In this document: positions 1 through 6,488 of the stretch, piece after piece
Position numbering within the stretch: position 1 is the stretch's first letter
Layout of the letters: every line of letters begins with the position of its first letter
Assembly (NCBI GenBank): GCA_902494035.1
Contig: CABURV010000046.1
Location: forward strand, 1-13,777
Length of the DNA: 13,777 bases
Reading direction: 5' to 3'
Source of the DNA: an uncultured Collinsella sp.
Lineage (GTDB): Bacteria > Actinomycetota > Coriobacteriia > Coriobacteriales > Coriobacteriaceae
Position numbers and translations under genes: made by a program
The notes under the pieces: model-generated
Databases searched by the model: none
Told to the model about the DNA's origin: nothing
The model's input: only the letters and a program-made list of their open reading frames with translations

Positions 1-177
1 GCGCCGGTTGCCCAAGAGCTGCTCGCCTGCGACCGCCAACGCATTCGCTGCCTGATCAATCGCGTTCAGGCTGGTTATATGGATGAGCCGCAGATCGTTA
101 AGGCCGCGGGCTCGACGCTCTGCTTCGAAAACGTCAATACGCCCGAGGAGTTTGCGGCGGCCGAGTTACTCGCCTAG
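1..177 (+). CDS. MobA-like molybdenum cofactor nucleotidyltransferase, C-terminal part
   Basis: Frame 1 is open from the window edge to a TAG at 175-177 and gives 58 residues; the start lies upstream of the window. The end reads FENVNTPEEFAAAE, which closely matches the conserved C-terminal stretch of MobA proteins (E. coli MobA has a similar NVNTPEEL segment). MobA-family enzymes transfer GMP or CMP to the molybdopterin cofactor in the cytoplasm. A relative, MocA/YgfJ, makes the cytosine dinucleotide form used by xanthine-dehydrogenase-family enzymes, and that would fit the hydroxylase genes at 2443-6176. The fragment is too short to separate MobA from MocA, and the N-terminal nucleotide-binding motif cannot be seen. 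The next gene starts 15 nt downstream, so the two are probably one operon. Confidence 0.72.
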   Translation, partial: APVAQELLACDRQRIRCLINRVQAGYMDEPQIVKAAGSTLCFENVNTPEEFAAAELLA

Positions 178-192
178 ACGATTGGAGTTGCC

Positions 193-588
193 ATGTCTCA
201 CGATATTTGCCCCGATACCGGGGAACCTTGCACTTGCGATGGGTCCGAGCCCTGTACCTGCGGCTGCGGTGGCTGTGGGCATACTGCGGAAGAGGAAGCA
301 GCCGCCGCGGCGTATCGTGAGGCGCACCGCGAAGGCCCGTCCGGTGATGCCCTCGAACATGAGCGCAAGATCATCGTGTCGTTTGACAGCACCTTCGATG
401 TGATGGAATGCGAACAGCTGTGCCTGGATGCCGGCGTGCCCGGGCGCATCATGCCATTGCCCGGCTCCATTACCGCAGGTTGCGGCCTGTGCTGGGCCAT
501 GCCGTTCTCGGGCGATGCGCTCGCTGCCTTCCGCGCTGCCACCGAGGGCCGCATAACCCCCGCAGACTACCATCAGCTCGTCCTCTAA
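193..588 (+). CDS. DUF3343 (putative Se/S carrier-like) protein with Cys-rich N-terminus
   Basis: 131 residues. The start ATG is preceded by GGAG at 184-187 with 5-nt spacing. Residues about 57-131 match the DUF3343 pattern: a beta strand (KIIVSFDSTFDV), a cysteine-containing helix, then MPLPGSITAGCGLCWAMP, in which C97 and C100 form the typical CGxx-type motif. DUF3343 proteins are annotated as putative selenium/sulfur carriers and are found with selenium-dependent molybdenum hydroxylase genes; their biochemistry is not established. What is odd is the N-terminus: residues 1-30 hold seven cysteines (C6, C13, C15, C21, C23, C25, C28) and an acidic/Ala-rich linker follows, whereas ordinary DUF3343 proteins are about 80 residues. 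The extension may bind metal or selenium (inference). It sits just after a molybdenum-cofactor gene and upstream of an XDH-like operon, which supports a role in cofactor maturation. Confidence 0.78.
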   Translation: MSHDICPDTGEPCTCDGSEPCTCGCGGCGHTAEEEAAAAAYREAHREGPSGDALEHERKIIVSFDSTFDVMECEQLCLDAGVPGRIMPLPGSITAGCGLCWAMPFSGDALAAFRAATEGRITPADYHQLVL

Positions 589-631
589 CCACCACACCTC
601 CACATTGGGGACAGGCACCTTTGTTGTGGTT
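587..631 (+). repeat. Hairpin after the DUF3343 gene carrying a GGGGACAGGCACC motif
   Basis: The arms AACCACCACA (587-596) and TGTTGTGGTT (622-631) pair at 9 of 10 positions around a 25-nt loop that contains GGGGACAGGCACCTT. The left arm starts inside the stop codon of the upstream gene. No proper T-run follows, so it is a weak terminator candidate. GGGGACAGGCACC resembles a short dispersed hairpin sequence seen in many unrelated bacterial genomes, possibly of the REP type; that link is from memory and unproven here. Confidence 0.4.
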
Positions 632-844
632 TGGAACACATGGACGAAACAGGTTTGAAACACAGGTTTTGCACGTCAGGTGCTCAAAAACGCCTCTACC
701 TGCATCGTAATCAAAACGAAACATCTGCTCGTCGGCTTATGCGAAACTTTGCTGCAACAGTGCGATATTATCCATACTCGATAAAGCTCGCGGCGCATGG
801 GGCGCCTCGAACGATACTTTTCTTTTCCATCAATTGGAGGAAGC
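589..844 (+). other. Intergenic region upstream of gdhA, with direct repeat
   Basis: This 256-bp stretch has no convincing gene and lower GC than its neighbours. A 13-bp near-repeat GGTTTGGAACACA / GGTTTGAAACACA lies at 628-640 and 652-664 (12 of 13 identical, 24-nt period). GAAAC occurs at 646-650 and 657-661 (11-nt spacing) and again at 718-722 and 743-747. A weak sigma-70-like pair, TTGCTG (749-754) and CATACT (773-778) with 18-bp spacing, could be the gdhA promoter; TATTAT at 766-771 is another -10 candidate. The repeats may be operator sites, but nothing in the sequence proves this. Confidence 0.4.
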
Positions 845-2200
845 ATGAGCTACACGCAGAAAGTTCTCGAAGAGCTCAAGGCCCGCTATCCCGAGCAGCC
901 TGAGTTCATCCAGGCCGCGACCGAGATTCTCGGCACCATCCAGCCGGCGCTCGACGCCCATCCCGAGTACGAGGAGGCCGCCCTGCTTGAGCGCCTCGTC
1001 GAGCCCGAGCGCATCGTCATGTTCCGTGTTCCCTGGGTCGACGACCAGGGCAAGGTTCAGGTCAACCGCGGTTACCGCGTCGAGTTCAACTCTGCCATTG
1101 GACCCTACAAGGGCGGCCTGCGCTTTAACCCGACGGTCACCCTGGGCATGCTCAAGTTCCTGGGCCTGGAGCAGATCCTCAAGAACAGCCTGACCACCCT
1201 TCCCATGGGCGGCGGCAAGGGCGGTTCCGACTTTGACCCCAAGGGCAAGTCCAACAACGAGATCATGCACTTCTGCCAGTCCTTCATGACCGAGCTCTAT
1301 CGCCACATCGGCCCCAACACCGACGTTCCCGCCGGCGACCTGGGCGTCGGCGGCCGCGAGGTCGGCTACATGTTCGGCCAGTACAAGCGCCTGCGTAACG
1401 AGTGGACCGGCGTCCTTACCGGCAAGGGCCTATCCTTTGGCGGCTCGCTCGCCCGTACCGAGGCCACCGGTTACGGTCTGGTCTACTTTGTGGACGAGTA
1501 CCTCAAGAGCCGCGGCGACTCCTTCGAGGGCAAGAACGTCGTCGTTCACGGCTCCGGTAACGTCGCCATCTACGCTGTCCAGAAGGTCGCCCAGCTCGGC
1601 GGCAAGGTGCTGGCCTGCTCCGACACCCATGGCTGGGTCGAGGATCCCGACGGCATCGACTACACCGTGCTCGAGCATGTCTACAACAAGAAGCGCTCCG
1701 GCCACGACAAGGGCGTTACGCTCGCCATGTACGTCGACGAGAAGCCCAATGCCACGTGGCACGAGGGTGACGGCCGCGGCGTGTGGCAGCTGCCCTGCGA
1801 CATCGCGCTGCCCTGCGCTCGCGAGAACACGCTGCTGCTCGAGGACGCCCAGGCGCTCGTCGCCAACGGCTGCAAGGTGGTCGGCGAGGGCGCGAACATG
1901 CCCACGACCATCGAGGCCACGACCTACTTCCAGGAGCACGGCGTCGCCTTTATGCCCGGTAAGGCTGCCAACGCCGGTGGCGTGCTCGTGTCCGGCCTGG
2001 AGATGAGCCAGAACGCCGAGCACCTGTCCTGGACCTTCGAGGAGGTCGACGGCAAGCTCGAGCAGCTCATGCGCGGCATGTTCCACAACGTGGACGATAC
2101 CGCCAAGGAGTACGGCGAGGAGGGCAACTTTGTCATGGGCGGCAACATTGCCGGCTTCCTGAAGGTCGCCGATGCCATGCTCGCCCAGGGCGTCTGCTAA
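845..2200 (+). CDS. gdhA: NADP-type glutamate dehydrogenase
   Basis: The 451-residue product is a hexameric-class (about 50 kDa) glutamate dehydrogenase that reversibly aminates 2-oxoglutarate with ammonia to glutamate in the cytoplasm, linking carbon and nitrogen metabolism. The active-site residues are in place: K89 (GPYKGG), K113, catalytic K125 (PMGGGKGGSDFDPKGK) and D165 (PAGDLG); these positions equal the Clostridium symbiosum numbering. The Rossmann motif is GSGNVA (236-241), and the following beta-strand end reads ACSDTHG, closer to the NADP enzymes (E. coli ASDSSG) than to NAD enzymes. The ATG at 845 is chosen because GGAGGA (836-841) precedes it; an in-frame ATG at 797 has no such site and would add 16 residues unlike the family. 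The gene stands alone between an upstream spacer and a strong terminator. Confidence 0.96.
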   Translation: MSYTQKVLEELKARYPEQPEFIQAATEILGTIQPALDAHPEYEEAALLERLVEPERIVMFRVPWVDDQGKVQVNRGYRVEFNSAIGPYKGGLRFNPTVTLGMLKFLGLEQILKNSLTTLPMGGGKGGSDFDPKGKSNNEIMHFCQSFMTELYRHIGPNTDVPAGDLGVGGREVGYMFGQYKRLRNEWTGVLTGKGLSFGGSLARTEATGYGLVYFVDEYLKSRGDSFEGKNVVVHGSGNVAIYAVQKVAQLGGKVLACSDTHGWVEDPDGIDYTVLEHVYNKKRSGHDKGVTLAMYVDEKPNATWHEGDGRGVWQLPCDIALPCARENTLLLEDAQALVANGCKVVGEGANMPTTIEATTYFQEHGVAFMPGKAANAGGVLVSGLEMSQNAEHLSWTFEEVDGKLEQLMRGMFHNVDDTAKEYGEEGNFVMGGNIAGFLKVADAMLAQGVC

Positions 2201-2227
2201 ATCTTCGCTCGACATAGCCTGTGATGA

Positions 2228-2260
2228 GGCTCCCAGCCATTCCGGCTGGGAGCCTTTTCT
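2228..2260 (+). terminator. Rho-independent terminator of gdhA
   Basis: A perfect 11-bp stem, GGCTCCCAGCC (2228-2238) with GGCTGGGAGCC (2244-2254), encloses the loop ATTCC and is followed by TTTTCT. It lies 27 nt after the gdhA stop codon. Confidence 0.93.
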
Positions 2261-2276
2261 ATCCCGGAGGACTCCT

Positions 2277-2351
2277 CATAACTTGCGGTGAAATACGGAC
2301 TGTTTAGCGTCCCAGAACGGCTAATCAGTCCGTATATCACCGCAAGTTATG
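2277..2351. repeat. 75-bp near-perfect palindrome (REP/MITE-like hairpin)
   Basis: The two halves pair from 2277/2351 inward as 15 perfect pairs, one A/A mismatch, 10 perfect pairs, one T/T mismatch, then 5 pairs, leaving a loop of about 11 nt (2309-2319): 30 of 32 positions. The outer arm is CATAACTTGCGGTGA. It lies between the gdhA terminator and the promoter of the next operon. No T-run follows either side, so it does not look like an ordinary terminator. Its AT content and size fit a dispersed palindromic unit or a small non-autonomous mobile hairpin; no target duplication or second copy is visible in this window. Confidence 0.85.
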
Positions 2352-2397
2352 GATGGGTGGGTGGATTTTGTCCTAAAACGGTGTGCGGCCCCTCGTT

Positions 2398-2406
2398 TGG
2401 TACACT
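2398..2406 (+). promoter_or_regulatory. Candidate extended -10 promoter for the XDH-like operon
   Basis: TGGTACACT is a TGn-extended -10 (TACACT at 2401-2406), about 37 nt before the GTG start. No good -35 is seen at 16-18 bp. The transcript would start near 2413, after the palindrome. Confidence 0.4.
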
Positions 2407-2442
2407 TAAAGGTACTGGACAAGTGAAGAGATGGGGGAGAAC

Positions 2443-3345
2443 GTGCTCAAGTTCGGTACCTACGTCCGTGTTGGAAACGCGGCCGAAGCCTATGAGCTCT
2501 TACAGAAGAACCGCAACAACAAGATTGTGGGCGGCGGCATCTGGATGCGCCTGGGTTCGCGTCGCGTGGCGACGGCGATTGACCTTTCGGCCTGTGGACT
2601 CGATCAGATCGAGGAGACCGAGACCGAGTTTCGCATCGGCGCCATGTGCACCCTGCGCCAGCTCGAGCGTCATGCCGAGCTCAACGCGCTTGTCAACCAT
2701 GTCTTTGAGTTCGCCGTCCACGACATCGTGGGCGTGCAGCTGCGCAACACCGCCACGGTGGGCGGCAGCATCTACGGTCGCTTTGGCTTCTCGGACGTGC
2801 TCTCCGCCTTCCTCGCGCTCGATTCCTATGTTGAGCTGACGGGCGCCGGCCGCGTGCCGCTCGCCGAGTTCGTGGACATGGGCTACGTGCGCGACGTGAT
2901 CGAGCACATCGTGGTCGTCAAACACGATTACCGTGCGAGCTACGAGGCCGTGCGCAAGGCCGCGACCGACTTTCCCTCGCTGAACGTTACCGCCGCCTGG
3001 TGGGACGGCTCCTGGCATGTCACCGTGGGTGCCCGCCCGCTGCGCGCGACCCTGCTGCAGGGCGAGGCATGCGGCCTTACCGCCGAGCAGCCTTCCGAGG
3101 ACGAGCTTCGCGCCCTGGCCGCATCCGTGCGCTCGCTGAGCTACGGCACCAACCTGTGGGGCTCGGCCGACTACCGCCGCCGTATCTCGGCCCCGCTCGC
3201 CATCCAGGCCGTGCGCCGCGCCGCCGGTATCGAGCTTTCGGCCGCGCTTGCCCGCGAGCTCGAGACCGTGCAGGTCCCCAAGTTTGCCACGGACGAGTAT
3301 TCCTGCCGCCGCGTGCCCGGCGTCGATTCTAGCGAGGTGCGCTAA
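2443..3345 (+). CDS. Molybdenum hydroxylase (xanthine dehydrogenase family), FAD-binding subunit
   Basis: 300 residues from GTG 2443, preceded at short spacing by GGGGGAGA (2433-2440); an in-frame ATG at 2431 would add four residues but has only a weak GAAGAG upstream. Family members commonly begin with a similar short FxxYVRP-like strand. The N-terminal half (about 1-165) is the FAD_binding_5 domain: KIVGGGIWM (27-35) and RNTATVGGSI (101-110) are the flavin-contacting loops. The C-terminal half (about 170-280) resembles the CO-dehydrogenase flavoprotein C-domain. In this family the subunit passes electrons from the iron-sulfur subunit to NAD(P) or another acceptor. The stop overlaps the ATG of the next gene (TAATG), so translation is probably coupled. 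The protein resembles E. coli YgfM-type FAD subunits that pair with fused FeS-Mo subunits; the substrate cannot be fixed from this chain. Confidence 0.88.
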   Translation: MLKFGTYVRVGNAAEAYELLQKNRNNKIVGGGIWMRLGSRRVATAIDLSACGLDQIEETETEFRIGAMCTLRQLERHAELNALVNHVFEFAVHDIVGVQLRNTATVGGSIYGRFGFSDVLSAFLALDSYVELTGAGRVPLAEFVDMGYVRDVIEHIVVVKHDYRASYEAVRKAATDFPSLNVTAAWWDGSWHVTVGARPLRATLLQGEACGLTAEQPSEDELRALAASVRSLSYGTNLWGSADYRRRISAPLAIQAVRRAAGIELSAALARELETVQVPKFATDEYSCRRVPGVDSSEVR

Positions 3346-6176
3346 TGGCTGCCAAACTCATCGATCTTTCCTTTACGCTCAACGGCCGCAAGGTCAAGGT
3401 TCAGATTGCCCCCGACACTATGCTCTTTGCGCTGCTGCGCGAGCAGGGCTGCGCGTCGGTGCGCTGCGCCTGCGAGACCACCAACTGCGGCCTGTGCACG
3501 GTGTGGCTCGATGGCGATCCGGTGCTGAGCTGCTCGGTTCCCGCCGCCCGTGTTGAGGGCCGCTCCATCACCACGCTCGAGGGCCTCAAGGCCGAGTCCG
3601 AGGCACTGGCCCGCGCGATGGCTGCCGAAGGCGCCGAGCAGTGCGGTTTTTGCGCCCCCGGCCTCATCATGAACGTGTTGGCGCTTGCCCGCGCCGCCAA
3701 GGAGGACCCGAGCCTCGTCGCCACGCGCGAGGAGCTCTCGCGCCAGCTTGCCGGCAATCTCTGCCGTTGCAGCGGCTACGAGAGCCAGCTGCGCGCCATC
3801 GTGCGCTTTCTCAACGAGTCCGGCGTGCAGGTGGGCTTCGAGATGCCCGAGCTGCCGGTCAATAACACCAGCTCCGATGGTGTCGCGTACAAGCAGATCA
3901 CTCACAAGCAGCCCAAGAAGGATTCGAAGGCTCTGCTCGAGGGTCGTCCCGTCTACACGGGCGACATGGTGGCCGCCGGCGCGCTCATCGTTAAGCTCAA
4001 GCGCAGCCCGTATGCGCGTGCCAAGATCCGCTCCATCGATACGTCGCGCGCCCTGAAGGTGCCCGGCGTCGTGGGCGTCTACACCTACGAGGACGTGCCC
4101 CAGCGCCGCTTTACCATCGCCGGCCAGAGCTATCCGCAGCCGAGTCCCTACGACCGCCTGATTCTCGAGAACCTCGTCCGTTACCAAAACGAGGAGGTGG
4201 CGATCGTCGCCGCCGAGACTGAGGAGGCTGCCGATAAGGCGCTCAAACTCATTAAGGTCGACTATGAGGTGCTCGAGCCCCTGCTCGACTTTACCCAGGC
4301 GCTCGATAACGACATCGTGGTCCACCCCGAGGGCGACGTGACCTTTATGTTCCCGCAGGGCGGCGACGTTGCTCGCAACTTGGTATGCAGCGGCACGAGC
4401 GACTTTGGCGACTTGGACGAGGCCTTCGCCCAGAGCGACATCGTCTTTGAGCGCACTTATACCAGCCAGGCCACGCAGACCGCGCCCATGGAGACCTTCC
4501 GTGCCTTCGCGACGACCGACGCGTTCGGCCGCATCTCGGTGACCACCTCGACGCAGGTGCCCTTCCACGTGCGCCGCATGGTCGCGCAGTCGCTCGACAT
4601 CCCGCAGTCGCAGGTGCAGGTCATTAAGCCGCGCATCGGCGGCGGCTTTGGCTCCAAGCAGACGGGCTGCTGCGAGATCTTCGTGGCGTTTGTCACCCAG
4701 CAGACCGGCCGTCCGAGCTACTGCTGCTACACCCGCGAGGAGACCATTACCGCGGGCAATTCGCGCCATCAGATGCAGATGACCGTTAAGCTGGGCGCCA
4801 TGAACGACGGTACCATCACGGCCATCGACCTGCATACGCTGTCCAACGCCGGCGCGTACGGCGAGCACGCTACCACGACGATCGGCCTTTCGGGTCACAA
4901 GAGCCTGCCCATCTACAACCATGTGAAGGCGAGCCGCTTTAGCTGGGATGCCGTCTACACCAACACCAACCGCGGCGGCGCGTATCGCGGCTACGGTGCA
5001 ACCCAGGGCCAGTTTGCCGTGGAGAGTGCCGTCAACGAGCTCGCCGACATACTGCACATGGACCCCGCCGACCTGCGCCTTAAGAACATGGTGCGCGAGG
5101 GCGAGGTCATGCCGCAGTACTACAACGAGAAGCTCAACGCCTGCGCGCTCGACCGCTGCCTGCTGCGCGCGATGGACATGATCGGCTGGCGCGACAAGCC
5201 GCTGGCCGTGGACCTGGGCGACCGCGTGCGAGCCCTGGGCTGCGCGCTCACCATGCAGGGCTCGGGCATCTCCAATGTCGATATCGCCGGCATCGACATG
5301 CGCCTGGAAGAGGACGGCTTCATTACCATTGGCACCGGCGCCACCGATAACGGCATGGGCGTCGATACGATCCTGGCGCAGATTGCTGCCGAGGAGCTGG
5401 GCGTAGAGAGCTCGCTGATCGTGGTGCGCGGCGTGGACACCGACGTGTCGCCGTTCGACGCCGGCTCGTACGCGAGCTCGGGTACGTACGTGACGGGCCT
5501 TGCCGCCAAGAACGCCGCGACCGAGCTGCGCGAGAAGATTTGCGCCAAGGCTGCCCAGATGTGGGATGTGGACGCCGCCGACGTGGTCTTCGATGGCCAG
5601 TACGTGCGCCTGTCCGACGAGCGCGCCGCCCGCGAGCAGAACCGCTACCTCACGCTGCGCGACTTTGCCAACCTGTGCGTCAAGAACATCGCGGGTGGCG
5701 ACGCGCTCACCTCGCACGCCTCTGCCTGCCTGCCCGTTTCGCCGCCGCCGTTTATGGCCGGCATTGCCGAGGTCGAGGTCGACAAGGCCACCGGCAAGGT
5801 GACCGTGGTGGACTATGCGGCGGCTGTGGACTGCGGCACCGTGATCAACGAGGCGCTCGCGCGCGTCCAGGCCGAGGGCGGCATTGCCCAGGGTATCGGC
5901 CACGCGCTCTACGAGATCGTCGAGCACGACGACCGCGGCCGCCTGCGTACCGGCACCTTTATGAGCTACAAGCTGCCCACGCGCCTGGATATCGGCAGCA
6001 TTCGCGTGGCCTTTGAGCCGAGCTACGAGCCGACGGGCCCGTTTGGCGCCAAGTCGATCGGCGAGGTCGTCATCAACACGCCGCTCGCCGCCGTGGCCTC
6101 GGCCGTCGCACACGCCACCGGCCACCAGGTGCGCTCGCTGCCGATCACGCCCGAGAAGGCCCTGCTGGGGGAGTAG
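3345..6176 (+). CDS. Xanthine-dehydrogenase-family enzyme, fused 2Fe-2S and molybdopterin-binding subunit
   Basis: 943 residues. The N-terminus (1-160) holds two [2Fe-2S] domains: C43-x4-C48-x2-C51-x11-C63 (plant-ferredoxin type), then C100, C103, C140 and C142 (CGFC...LCRC helical type). Residues about 195-310 are the a/b hammerhead domain, and the rest is the molybdopterin-binding region. Landmarks are QTAPMET (378-384), GGGFGSKQ (432-439), RGGAYRGYGATQG (543-555) and GAKSIGE (901-907), whose E907 corresponds to the catalytic glutamate of xanthine dehydrogenases. Family enzymes hydroxylate purines or other N-heterocycles with water-derived oxygen. The fused FeS-Mo build with a separate FAD subunit matches E. 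coli XdhD/YgfM and the group called selenium-dependent xanthine dehydrogenase. No in-frame UGA is present, so any selenium would be in the cofactor, not as selenocysteine. Xanthine is the likeliest substrate but is not proven. Confidence 0.93.
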   Translation: MAAKLIDLSFTLNGRKVKVQIAPDTMLFALLREQGCASVRCACETTNCGLCTVWLDGDPVLSCSVPAARVEGRSITTLEGLKAESEALARAMAAEGAEQCGFCAPGLIMNVLALARAAKEDPSLVATREELSRQLAGNLCRCSGYESQLRAIVRFLNESGVQVGFEMPELPVNNTSSDGVAYKQITHKQPKKDSKALLEGRPVYTGDMVAAGALIVKLKRSPYARAKIRSIDTSRALKVPGVVGVYTYEDVPQRRFTIAGQSYPQPSPYDRLILENLVRYQNEEVAIVAAETEEAADKALKLIKVDYEVLEPLLDFTQALDNDIVVHPEGDVTFMFPQGGDVARNLVCSGTSDFGDLDEAFAQSDIVFERTYTSQATQTAPMETFRAFATTDAFGRISVTTSTQVPFHVRRMVAQSLDIPQSQVQVIKPRIGGGFGSKQTGCCEIFVAFVTQQTGRPSYCCYTREETITAGNSRHQMQMTVKLGAMNDGTITAIDLHTLSNAGAYGEHATTTIGLSGHKSLPIYNHVKASRFSWDAVYTNTNRGGAYRGYGATQGQFAVESAVNELADILHMDPADLRLKNMVREGEVMPQYYNEKLNACALDRCLLRAMDMIGWRDKPLAVDLGDRVRALGCALTMQGSGISNVDIAGIDMRLEEDGFITIGTGATDNGMGVDTILAQIAAEELGVESSLIVVRGVDTDVSPFDAGSYASSGTYVTGLAAKNAATELREKICAKAAQMWDVDAADVVFDGQYVRLSDERAAREQNRYLTLRDFANLCVKNIAGGDALTSHASACLPVSPPPFMAGIAEVEVDKATGKVTVVDYAAAVDCGTVINEALARVQAEGGIAQGIGHALYEIVEHDDRGRLRTGTFMSYKLPTRLDIGSIRVAFEPSYEPTGPFGAKSIGEVVINTPLAAVASAVAHATGHQVRSLPITPEKALLGE

Positions 6177-6200
6177 CGGGTCAGCGAACAAGTCGTAATG

Positions 6201-6230
6201 GGCGGGGTGGGGCAACTCGTCCCGCCTTTT
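6201..6230 (+). terminator. Probable terminator of the XDH-like operon
   Basis: GGCGGGG (6201-6207) pairs with TCCCGCC (6220-6226), including one G-T pair, around a 12-nt loop, and TTTT follows at 6227-6230. It begins 24 nt after the operon's last stop codon. Confidence 0.7.
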
Positions 6231-6288
6231 GCACTCGTGGTGAGGTCGTGAGCTTGTAAAAGGTGTGCGTGCGCTTACCGTTCGTATC

Positions 6289-6297
6289 TGCTATCAT
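6289..6297 (+). promoter_or_regulatory. Candidate extended -10 promoter for tRNA-Leu
   Basis: TGCTATCAT is a TGn-extended -10 (TATCAT at 6292-6297), placing the transcript start about 13 nt before the mature tRNA. No clear -35 is visible. Confidence 0.4.
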
Positions 6298-6316
6298 TCC
6301 TAGTCTGTGCGCTCAT

Positions 6317-6400
6317 GCGGGCGTGGCGGAATTGGTAGACGCGCCAGATTTAGGTTCTGGTGGGATTCCCGTGAAGGTTCGAGTCCTTTCGCCCGCACCA
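6317..6400 (+). tRNA. tRNA-Leu (anticodon UAG), CCA encoded
   Basis: An 84-nt class II tRNA. The acceptor stem is GCGGGCG (6317-6323) with CGCCCGC (6390-6396), then discriminator A and encoded CCA (6398-6400). The anticodon stem is CCAGA/TCTGG (6344-6348, 6356-6360) around the loop TTTAGGT, with anticodon TAG at 6351-6353 reading CUA and possibly other CUN leucine codons. The long variable arm (about 6361-6374) and GGTTCGAGTCC T-arm agree with leucine identity. The D-arm contains the GGTAGACGC element. Confidence 0.97.
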
Positions 6401-6408
6401 ACGCACCT

Positions 6409-6435
6409 GCGTCGGCTCCCGCCGTCGCGACTCTT
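6409..6435 (+). terminator. Weak hairpin after tRNA-Leu
   Basis: GCG-T-CGGC (6409-6416) pairs with GCCG-T-CGC (6421-6428) around TCCC with one T/T mismatch, and CTCTTTG follows shortly after. It may end the tRNA transcript, but the T-run is poor. Confidence 0.3.
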
Positions 6436-6437
6436 TG

Positions 6438-6467
6438 TTGCATAAAGGTACCAGCACCTCAGATAAG
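6438..6467 (+). promoter_or_regulatory. Weak candidate promoter for tig
   Basis: TTGCAT (6438-6443) and GATAAG (6462-6467) are 18 bp apart and lie just upstream of the tig ribosome-binding site. Matches to the sigma-70 consensus are modest; read-through from the tRNA is an alternative. Confidence 0.25.
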
Positions 6468-6488
6468 CTGGGCAGTATGAGGAGGAAC

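Noticed and set aside
797..844. Upstream ATG start for gdhA
   Set aside because: It has no ribosome-binding site and would add residues not seen in the family; the ATG at 845 follows GGAGGA.
2288..2839. Open frame beginning within the palindrome and overlapping the FAD-subunit gene
   Set aside because: Its product is serine/arginine-rich and unlike any family; the overlapping frame encodes a recognisable FAD-binding subunit.
3342..6215. A 957-codon open frame on the minus strand opposite the XDH-like gene
   Set aside because: It is a shadow of the GC-biased + strand gene: its translation is low-complexity (rich in A, G, R, H, V, L) and has no recognisable domain, while the + frame has complete cofactor motifs.
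6263..6445. A short open frame spanning the tRNA-Leu gene
   Set aside because: Its peptide (AELVDAPDLGSGG) is the well-known false translation of a tRNA-Leu gene.
6435..6488. Upstream TTG and ATG starts for trigger factor
   Set aside because: They would place the AGGAGG ribosome-binding site inside the coding region and add a non-conserved N-terminus.
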